Below are positions 55,810-64,000 of a stretch of 64,000 nucleotides of DNA, piece by piece. The translations under genes and the position numbers were made by a program. The first letter of the stretch is position 1. Each line of letters opens with the position of its first letter. The stretch is from Flabesymbios commensalis (lineage: Eukaryota; Annelida; Polychaeta; Terebellida; Flabelligeridae): positions 81,343,499 to 81,407,498 of the forward strand of contig OZ024908.1 of the NCBI GenBank assembly GCA_964017125.1. Reading direction: 5' to 3'. The notes under the pieces were generated by a model. That model searched no databases, was not told the origin of the DNA, and was given only the letters and a program-made list of their open reading frames with translations.

Positions 55810-58800
55810 GGCTTACTGTATTTTGCGCAACGCAACGCAACAGAATTTTCAGGGGTCGTTTAAAAAAAACAGCATAATTAAAATCTTTCACAGGATACTT
55901 AAAATGAGTTCCAGGTATTTCAAAATCTGCTAAATTGTAATAATGATGATAAATACATCATCAACACATCCTAATTTTTTTCCGGACATTTCAAACAATT
56001 TGTGTTGCGTTGCGCAATTTACAGCTACCCCCCCCCCCCCTGAAGTAAATGTATTTTGCGCAACGCAACGCAACAAAACATAAATCTGTATTCTACATCC
56101 AAAAAACACACAGCATTGCTAAGCTAGTATAATGATACATCTAAACACCTCCAGACAAAAAGGAGATTTCCCACATTAGACTTTCTCATCAAGCAGAATC
56201 TCTCCAATTAGCGATGGGGATCACAGGGTGCTTGATGGAGGTGAGTGGGGATGTCATCAAGCTACATAATATTTCTAATCCCTTCCAGAATACTTAAAAA
56301 TGTTTTTTTTTAGAAAATTAAAAAAAAATCAAGTTTGTTGCGTTGATCTGTTTAGGTAGGACATGTACAGTGTTGACTGAAGGTTTTGAGGCTGTACTAG
56401 ATGTATTTGTACTTTGTTGCGTTGCGCAATTTACAGTAAGCATATAGGGTAACTGTATTTTGCGCGAAGCAACGCAACAAGGTTAAAATTTTAAAAGTGA
56501 TCAGAATTGATTTTTGGTTATGCTAAAAAAAAAGAAGGAAAGATATTTTGTTCAGGGAGTGTACAGACCCTCACCCCCCTATGGCCACTCGTGGACTCCC
56601 ACCTACAGGGAAACACACCATCACCTCTGTTTAGGTAGGACATGTACAGTGTTGACTGAACGTTTTGAGGCTGTACTAGATGATTGTATTTGTACTTTGT
56701 TGCGTTGCGTTGCGCAATTTACAGTAAGCATATAGGTAACTGTATTTTGCGCAACGCGACAAGGTTAAAATTTTAAAAGTGATCAGAATTGATTTTTGGT
56801 TAATCTAAAAAAAAAAGGAGGACAAATGTTTTGTTTAGGGGGTGTAGGCCTACAGAACTCCACCCCCTATGGCCACTCGTGTACTCCCATCCACAGGGAA
56901 ACTCACCATCACATCTGTTTAGGTAGGACATGTACAGTGTTGACTGAAGGTTTTAAGGCTGTACTAGATGTATTTGTACTTTGTTGCGTTGCGTTGCGCA
57001 ATTTACAGTAAGCATATAGGGTAACTGTATTTGCACAACGCAACGCAACAAGGATAACATGTTAAAGTGATCGGAATTGATTTTTGGTTAATCTAAAAAA
57101 AAGAAGGAAAATATTTGTACTTGGTTGCGTTTCGTTGCGCAATTTACAGTAAGCATATAGGGTAACTGTAATTTGCGCAACGCAACGCGGATAAAATGTT
57201 AAAACTGATCATGCTGTGTGTTTTTGAATGTGGAATAAAGATTTAGAATTTGTTGCGTTGCGTCGCGCTAAATACAGTTACCCGGGTAACTGTAAATTGC
57301 GCAACGCAACGCAACAAGCTTGATTTTTCTTTAATGGACCAAAAAATATTTTCAAGTAATCTGGAAGGGATTAGATGTATTACTTAGTTTGGTGACATCC
57401 CAAGTCACCTCCATCAAGCACCCTGTGATCCCCATCGCTAATTGGAGAGATTCTGCTTGGTGAGAAAGCCTAATGTGGGAAATCTTCATTTTTGTCTGTA
57501 GGTGTTTAGATGTATCATTATAATAGCTTAGCAATGCTGTGTGTGTTTTTTGGATGTAGAATAAAGATTTAAGATTTGTTGCGTTCCGTTGCGCAAAATA
57601 CAGTTACCCAGGGGGGTAACTGTAAATTGCTCAACGCAACGCAACAAGCTTGATTTTTCTTAATTTACTAAAAAATATTTTCAAGTATCCTGGAAGGGAT
57701 TAGATGTATTACTTAGTTTGGTGACATCCCAAGTCACCTCCATCAAGCACCCTGTGATCACCTATCGTTCATTGGGGAGATCCTCGCTTGACCAGAAGCC
57801 TGATGTAGGAAATCTTCATTTCTGTCTGGAGGAGTTTAGGATGCATCATTATAATAGCTTAGAAATGCTGTGTGTTTTTGCATGTGGAATAAAGATTTAG
57901 AATTTGTGCGTTGCGTTGCGCAAAATACAGTTACCCAGAGGGGTAACTGTAAATTGCGCAACGCAACGCAACAAATTTGACTTTTCTTTAATTTACTAAA
58001 AAATATTTTCAAGTATTCTGGAAGGGACTAGATGTATTACTTAGTTTGGTGACATCCCAAGTCACCTTCATCAAGCACCCTGTGATCCACATCGCTAATT
58101 GGAGAGATTCTGCTTGATGAGAAAGCCTGATGTGGGAAATCTTCATTTCTGTCTGGAGGTGTTTAGATGTATCATTATAATCATGATAATAGTTTAGCAA
58201 TGCTGTGTGTGTTTTTTGGATGTGTAGTAAACATTTAAGATTTGTTGCGTTGCGTTGCGCAAAATACAGTTACCCAGAGGGGTAACTGTAAATTGCGCAA
58301 CGCAACGCAACAAATTTGACTTTTCTTTAATTTACTAAAAAATATTTTCAAGTATTCTGGAAGGGACTAGATGTATTACTTAGTTTGGTGACATCCCAAG
58401 TCACCTTCATCAAGCACCCTGTGATCCACATCGCTAATTGGAGAGATTCTGCTTGATGAGAAAGCCTGATGTGGGAAATCTTCATTTCTGTCTGGAGGTG
58501 TTTAGATGTATCATTATAATAGCTTAGCAATGCTGTGTGTGTTATTTGGATGTGGAAAAAAGATTTAGAACTTGTTGCGTTGCGTTGCGCAAAATACAGT
58601 TACCCATGAGGGTAATTGTAAATTGCGCAACGCAACGCAACACAAATTGTTTTAAATGTCTGGAAAAAAAATAGGATGTGTTGAGGATGTATTTATCGTC
58701 ATTATTACAATTTAGCAGGTTTTAAATTACCTAGAAATCATTGTAAGTATCCTGTGAAAGATTTTAATTATCCTATGTTTTTGAGACGACCCCTGAAAAT

Positions 58801-58845
58801 TATGTTGCGTTGCGCTGCGTTGCGTTGCGCAAAATACAGTAAGCC
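55810..58845. mobile_element. 3,036 bp DNA element built from arrays of its own ends
   Basis: The outer termini GGCTTACTGTATTTTGCGCA and (reverse complement) the same sequence bound the element, and CAAATAAA lies exactly on both sides (55802-55809 and 58846-58853). The outer arms pair for over 200 bp (AATTTTCAGGGGTCGT, AACACATCCTA). The interior has about ten more copies of the terminal hairpin. Units of about 320-340 bp start near 57286, 57617, 57938, 58280 and 58610. Each runs from GGGTAACTGTAAATTGCGCA to TTGCGCAAAATACAGTTACC and shares a middle with GACATCCCAAGTCACC. One such unit is inverted at 56040-56345. A second unit type (about 140-290 bp, with GATCAGAATTGATTTTTGG) is arrayed at 56447-57190. 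Repeated 60-residue frames on the minus strand come from unit identity. No transposase is present. The 8 bp duplication fits hAT, Merlin or P types. Confidence 0.75.
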
Positions 58846-58989
58846 CAAATAAATGTAAACAAAACCAAAAGCTTATTTTTATCCAAGGGAAAATTACGGC
58901 AACACCATATTTTTTTAACTATAATGTCAAATTTAAATTGCAAAATTTCATTTATATCAGAAAGGATGCAGAGCTATGTTTTCTCTTCT

Positions 58990-59740
58990 AAAAAAATAAC
59001 TGTTTAATGCACTTGCTCAACCAGTAGTGGTGAACGGAGCTGAAGTACGGACACCGAAAACATACTTGAAAGACAACAGTTTAGAATTTTTAAATATGTA
59101 TTATATGTTATTATTCACTTTATTTAAGTTCACTTCCTTTATGATGGCTTACGGAGAGCCGGGCGCTGTTCCCTTAGATGTTGATATTAAATCACGTATG
59201 CTGACGTATTGGGCAAAGTCATGCTTAGGAGATAAACACAAGATCTCTAATACCATTTATTCCTCATTATATAAATTAGATGATTTTTTTTTAATCTGAA
59301 TGGATGCAAACTGTAAGAAAAACACTGAACTATTGTAGGTTTTCTAGATTTTAGGTAAATCAAATCACTTCCCTGTTCTATTGAAGCATTCAAACAGTCA
59401 GTTAACCCTGGTTAAGCTTAGGTTAAAGGATCAGTTTATACAAAAATGGCGTGAATCAATATCATAAGGGGGTAAATGCACTATATCATATCATTAAAAC
59501 AACGGTTGGATTTGAAAATTATTTAAAAGATTTAGCAGATTTCTTGAGAAAGTATTTTACAAAGTTTAGATGCCGAGATTATCGCTTGCTCACAGAGGCC
59601 GGTGTCCGGTCCCAAGTCGATCTTTCGTGATATGCGTGTATGCCAATTTTGTAAAACAGATATAGGAGATGGATTTCACCATTTACTTCACTGTGTTATC
59701 TGGTTATAGTCAAAGGAGAATGTAAAAATACATAGATGCA
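58990..59740 (+). pseudogene. 3' coding end of a decayed LINE
   Basis: The frame at about 59020-59299 carries AYGEPGAVPLDVDIKSRM, then LTYWAKSC and ISNTIYSSLYKLD, matching the YGELGRxPL...W segment found downstream of the reverse transcriptase in many LINEs. Later remains include LKDQFIQKWRESI and an RVCQFCKTDIGDGFHHLLHC zinc-finger-like end. Several frame breaks and stops are present, and the upstream catalytic part is absent (5' truncation at about 58990). Role: target-primed reverse transcription in the live relative; here inert. Confidence 0.6.
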
Positions 59741-60063
59741 AAATATTATATAATACTTTAACTATTCACCTTCAGGAAAGTTTTAAACAGGTAAACATGA
59801 TAAAGGGCGAAAAGCTCAAACAGCTGGCTATTTTTGCCATAATAACATTTTGTTAATTTTAGAAATGAACTTCGGATATATTGTATCATGTGCTAACGCC
59901 TTCCTGGCAACTCTGTCTTGTCTTCTACTAAAGAAGACCATCAGAATAAATTACTCGTTACGTGTGAAATGTGTGCACTTTTAGGGTGGTGGCTGGGGGT
60001 TGTAACCAACTTTTGGAGTGAAGGGCCCCTCTCCCAAAAAGGGGCTCTAGGAATCCCTGATTC

Positions 60064-60168
60064 AAATAAAGCAGAACTAACTAAGCCGGCATTTATCATG
60101 ATTATGAGGAGAAATACCATTTGCTCTCCATGGTTTATACAAATATATTTCAGTGCGTGTAAGGGTTA
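60064..60168 (+). repeat. Family C element, right end only
   Basis: CAAATAAAGCAGAACTAACT, TTATCATGATTATGAGG and TTCAGTGCGTGTAAGGGTTAA form the terminal block of family C without its left half. Confidence 0.45.
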
Positions 60169-60252
60169 AAAGTGTAACAAGTTTAGTTATCAGAATGTTA
60201 TGTATTTTATCCAACAAGTATTAGATTGATTATTCTGAGTTCCATTTGAGTT

Positions 60253-60300
60253 ACAGTTGATTATGTTTCTTTGTTAACGTCAGAAGAAAAAAGGCTGATG
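60253..60300 (+). pseudogene. Fragment resembling the last SLC16 exon
   Basis: TTTCTTTGTTAACGTCAGAA continuing into GAAAAAAGGCTG matches, nearly base for base over about 35-40 nt, the minus-strand coding sequence for FFFVNVRRKK at the end of the SLC16 gene (47836-47880). It can be read as LCFFVNVRRKKADDT, then a stop. An in-frame TGA lies directly upstream and no further exon similarity is visible. A decayed duplicate of the last exon is the simplest reading, but the short length leaves room for chance. Confidence 0.35.
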
Positions 60301-60460
60301 ATACGTAACATAAGTTTAATCATAGAATTTTAACAAGTCAATTGCATGGTTTAAATGAGCTGTTATTAAAATGATATCAGCTGAGAATTAAATTAATGAT
60401 GATAAACAATGATTATCAATGTAGGCCCTAAGACTAAATACATAGGCATACCTACTAATA

Positions 60461-61222
60461 TTACCTTCGCTTCTTTAACACTGTGTATGTTGTCTTGGGT
60501 GTGACAAGAATGTAATAGCTTAACACAAAAACAGATACAATTGTGACAAATAAAGTTGTCCACATTACAAAGATGTTGTGTTCTAATAATCCAGTGGGTA
60601 TTTCAAACTCCAACACTGCGTAACTGTCTTTTTGAACGCATTCTATCACATTCCATACACAACTACCATTCACCATGCTCACATTGTCATGACACGGTGC
60701 CTCTATTTTATAATCAACGGGCAATTGTTGACACGTGTGTAAAAACGTGGGTGGTTGTACCTTAACAAGCATGCTATTACTATTTATCTGGGGTCTTTGG
60801 TAGCGGAAATGAATGGGAAGAGAATATTCAACGGGTGCAAAAACCCCACTTTTCTTTTGCATTTTTCCAAAAATGTAAACACTGTGATTGTTAGATAAAT
60901 ATGATGGAAATTCCAAATTGATTTCCTCAGGGAAATAGACGCGAGGCCCACCAAACTCTTCTTCCATTCTTAATTGAAACTGGTCCAAGTAGAAATCTGA
61001 CGATATTTTTTCCATCACTGAAAAATAGCATACATCGTCAAGTGTGTTCACAGTATTGTCAAAACGTATCACTGTAGATAACAGTCTATGAAATCCAGTT
61101 TTAGAGGAAGTTCGTTTAATTTCACATTTAATAGCAGGAGAAATGACCTCAGCAGATACCATGAGACACAATGCAATCAAAATAACATATATTTCAGGGC
61201 CAGTAGACATGGCGACGTCCAA
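60461..61222 (-). CDS. PIGX: PIG-X (GPI mannosyltransferase I stabilising subunit)
   Basis: A single open frame of 253 residues; human PIGX is of similar length. PIG-X binds and stabilises PIG-M, which adds the first mannose to the GPI anchor precursor in the ER. Residues 10-24 are a hydrophobic signal. The lumenal domain contains DVCYFSVMEKISSDFYLDQF, VYFPEEINLEFPSYLS and the family-typical YSLPIHFRYQRP (133-144). Cys residues near 33, 65, 164, 177, 188 and 195 could form disulfides, and NHS, NVS and NGS are glycosylation sites. A single membrane segment lies at about 216-240, followed by a short cytosolic tail ending KKRR, a KKxx-type ER retrieval signal. The stop overlaps a possible splice donor (AG|GTAATA), but the retrieval signal suggests this is the true end. 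Lack of introns is unlike vertebrate PIGX. Start: Met1 or Met5 both fit. Confidence 0.85.
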   Translation of the reverse strand: MDVAMSTGPEIYVILIALCLMVSAEVISPAIKCEIKRTSSKTGFHRLLSTVIRFDNTVNTLDDVCYFSVMEKISSDFYLDQFQLRMEEEFGGPRVYFPEEINLEFPSYLSNNHSVYIFGKMQKKSGVFAPVEYSLPIHFRYQRPQINSNSMLVKVQPPTFLHTCQQLPVDYKIEAPCHDNVSMVNGSCVWNVIECVQKDSYAVLEFEIPTGLLEHNIFVMWTTLFVTIVSVFVLSYYILVTPKTTYTVLKKRR

Positions 61223-64000
61223 TGTAGGCTACAATTAGTAAGCCTAGTCACCTACACTCTACCTGCAACCAAAATAAAATATAAACACATGATAAATGAA
61301 GCAGCATAGTCTTTATTCATTGCTTATTTGTTCTTATTTTGAATGTTGAAATATCAGTGACAACAATAAGCATACAGGAACAATTGACACTTTTCTAAAT
61401 GATCAATGTTACATCATAAACAGATTGTGTATTATTTTATATTTATATTATCACGATTATTGTCACTTTGTTATGCACTTTTCAATTACAAGGGTTGCGA
61501 AAATTAGATTGATTAAAATTATGCACACTGTCATTTAGATGTAACTGCACGTTTTAAAATATAATCACCAGGTGGCCGTCAGCTGCAATCTTGATAATAC
61601 AGTGCTACATTGGTGCTACCTGGAGGTACCTGGCTCGATATAACATGTATAACGCCAACACTGGTAATCTGTCAATTCCTGGTGTTTGGCGGGGTGACAT
61701 TTAGATAGATTTAGATAGTGACCTTTAGATATGCAAGCTGATTAATGCATTATTTCTGATACATATCGAGTGTTCTGGCACATTCTGATCATAATAATAA
61801 AAAAAAAACACATACATCTTTGTACATAATATTGTGTATTTACTATGCAGAACATAGTTAGTCCTAAAGGAGTTCTTATTTATTTACCCAGTATTCCCGT
61901 GACCAAACGCATATATACCAGAAGCGCCTGGCAACTTTGGGACACAATTTCACTGTCGTAATTTGACCTTATAATTTGTGTTTTACTGTTATGTTTTTTC
62001 TAAGTTTGAATATACCTCGTAACCTGTCATGTACAGTCTGGGGATAATAGGATTATTACTTTATATTACTTGCAATTTTATTGAGATGTAATGATAAGCA
62101 CATTTTTCCACCTGCCAAAAAAAGTTTAAAGCGTGGAAAAATGGGACAGCTGGTGGAGTAGAGTGGGACAGTCTCATATACAGTGATATATCTCTTTAGA
62201 CATGCTAGATCAAATATTGATACTGGCAATAAAATGAATTGTAAACAAATGTAAATGACATTTATGAACCCATTTACACAATTAATAGCCAGTATACATG
62301 GGTATATGAAGAAGCGGGACATTTACGTGGAGAATTGGAACACTTGCGGGGGGGGGGGGGGAAGTAGGAAGTTGTGTCCCAGTTTTCCACTTACATGTCA
62401 TTACCCTGTACGTATAGTCCCAGTTCTCCCCATGCATACCAGACATAACACATTCACTTAGGTCCACAATAGTAAACAAACGTTATCAGCTTATACACAT
62501 CTATGAAGAATGTACCAAACACAGTAACTGTGTGGAACTGTAGCCTACACATTCAATTTACATAAAGGCCGGAAAAAAGTTTTTATAAGACAAAGTTGTC
62601 TGCAATTTGATTCTGGAGAGACATGTGGCGAAGGCAGCTAAGGGCCATAGAAAAAATGTTTCAGGACTAGAAGGACTGGCTGAAAGGCTGAAAAAAAAAA
62701 GTTATCAGACGTGCCCAGATCTCCCTGTCCTCCTCCAGTCAGCGTCTTGTGTCTTTTGAGTTTATGCCCGCAGACCCGAGACGCTGAAACAATGTTGGCT
62801 TGATGGTGGGCTATACTGTCAGCGATGCTGGCCCAATAATATTAAAACAATATTGGGGCGATTTTTTATTATTTTGCTTCATCATTCCGTGGTCCGTTTA
62901 GACAATGAGAATCAAATCTTTCATATAAAAAATCGTTTTGTGTCACCAATAATAGGCGCGGGCCTACACGAGAGAAGTCAAAAGTGGTTCAGTGGCTGGT
63001 AGGTTATGTCATTTCGACTATCAGTGCATGCCGGTTCATAGTCAACATTGTCAACCGGTCCCGCCCACGGTTGACAAGCTGCCAATTGAAAAAAAACAGG
63101 CGAGGCACCAGTGTGATGTCTGCACATCCTCATCTGACTGGTGGTGTACAATCAATTTGTGACGCTGAAAAAGTGTATGGCCGCCACCGTTAATAAGTTT
63201 TTAAGGTCACGTAAAGAAAAAATAAACAATTGAGAATTTGAATCGAGCTGGTATGAGCAGTATAAACGGCGGCCATTTTGTTTGAATTTCTGGAGTCTAT
63301 AAACAACATCCAGCTCCCCGTCTGGAAACGAAGTGCCAGACAGGTGCCCCGTCTAGCCGAGCTTTTGCCTCGTGTTGCCGGATGGGACAGAACTGAGTGC
63401 AACGTAGCGATAAATTAATATGTATGGCCTACCATACCTGCATACAGACACAGGGGAATAATAGAGATTGACAATTTCGTAAGGCCCGGGCAGCCCAATT
63501 CAGGGCTAGCTATCCCAAACAAACAAACATTATCATGAATTAATAATTTGATTATAAATAAGCAAAGCACATCGATTCTCGTACCTATAACATGTTGGGA
63601 CACTGACAAGACTACAAATAACCATTGTATTTGAAAGTTATAAAATTACCAATAAATTGCTTTGATGTTCAGCTCAGTCGGCAGAGACAGAGGTCTTGTT
63701 AAATGCTGGCGTACACTTCTGTGCACATTTCAAAACATACAATACATGCTCTGCCGTCTGTACAGTGACCGTAAACTGTGTATGGCGCGCCGAGCAGACC
63801 ACTATTACATACAATATATCCCTAGGTTGGGCCCCCGAGTGCGCGATAGCCCTTTGATAATAACTAGAAGTTTTTTGTGAACAAAAAGATGGAGATGTCT
63901 CCCCTCCAGCAGCATAACCACAAAGGTTAATATCTAATAGATGTAGTGTCAATGGCTTTTGTAATTAATGTTATTAAATGGCTCCTGTGGACAGTAGAGA
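61223..64000. other. Right-hand gene-free stretch
   Basis: No gene can be supported. A decayed family A palindrome lies at about 62790-62865 (GAAACAATGTTGGC, GATGCTGGCCCAATAATATT). A G homopolymer is at 62348-62361. A GC-richer patch at about 63235-63380 contains GGCGGCCATTTTG (63268) and could be a promoter of a gene beyond the window, but that is only a possibility. Confidence 0.4.

Noticed and set aside
57352-58530. Three near-identical 60-residue minus-strand frames
   Set aside because: They recur because the DNA units of the arrayed element are near-identical; no codon-level constraint is visible.
55810-58845. CRISPR-like regular repeats
   Set aside because: The repeats are long hairpins with repeated fillers, the DNA is animal, and an 8 bp target duplication shows a transposon.
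59027-59299. 90-residue host gene
   Set aside because: The frame matches the post-reverse-transcriptase segment of LINEs and is followed by more decayed LINE sequence.
63190-63402. 70-residue minus-strand frame near a GC-rich patch
   Set aside because: No similarity, signal or splice context; the patch may be a promoter but cannot be shown.

Overview
The window is about 64 kb of AT-rich, intron-containing, repeat-dense animal nuclear DNA. Five protein-coding loci can be supported. Their proteins (LamNT laminin, proteasome alpha subunit, monocarboxylate-type carrier, intronless chemoreceptor-like GPCR, PIG-X) are metazoan. The very frequent AGGCCTA/TAGGCCT words and the high short-transposon load remind me of invertebrate deuterostomes (hemichordate, echinoderm or amphioxus). 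That placement is an impression, not proof. No bacterial operon, CRISPR array or rRNA is present. Layout, left to right. 0-4.3 kb: first two coding exons of a laminin-type gene on the minus strand, running off the left edge. 4.3-8.4 kb: gene-poor, with small hairpin elements and a 0.43 kb inverted-repeat element. 8.5-15.3 kb: seven coding exons of PSMA4 (proteasome alpha-3) on the minus strand; with an unseen ATG exon they give 260 residues. 15.3-28 kb: gene-poor and dominated by short palindromic and TTAA-flanked elements, a 707 bp inverted-repeat element and two degenerate tandem arrays. 28.0-29.1 kb: a single-exon, olfactory-receptor-like GPCR on the plus strand. 30.7-42.5 kb: a deep transposon nest. 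Its outer ends look hAT-like (CAG... termini, near-perfect 8 bp duplication). Inside it a LINE reverse-transcriptase fragment is split by a roughly 5.4 kb giant palindrome, one arm of which is itself interrupted by a 0.6 kb repeat. After the LINE's long TGAT tail comes a second inverted-repeat element of about 3.5 kb. That element and the palindrome both carry decayed pieces of what looks like one gene family that I cannot assign to a named transposase. 46-47.7 kb: a repeat array rich in ATGGCGGCC, split by a retroelement 3' end. 47.8-53.3 kb: a complete five-exon SLC16-type transporter on the minus strand. 55.8-58.8 kb: a 3,036 bp element with an exact 8 bp duplication (CAAATAAA), built from repeated and inverted copies of its own CGCAACGCAACG terminal motif. 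59-59.7 kb: the 3' coding end of a decayed LINE. 60.46-61.22 kb: a single-exon PIGX gene on the minus strand. The host genes have unrelated housekeeping, matrix, transport, sensory and GPI-anchor roles and form no pathway. The most interesting material is the transposons: the unassigned gene family with giant inverted repeats, the self-arrayed 3 kb element, at least three TTAA-flanked non-autonomous families, and three short palindromes lying 14-18 nt beyond 5' splice sites in three different genes. Local family names used below: A = CCCAGCAAACAC palindromes; B = ACTTGAAGTTGTG hairpin module; C = TTAA-flanked CAGTGCGGGGATCGAC module; D = TTAA-flanked CCCTTGTCCTGCT; E = TTAA-flanked AGGGACTGG; F = short CCCCTTGGATATGAAAGG hairpins.
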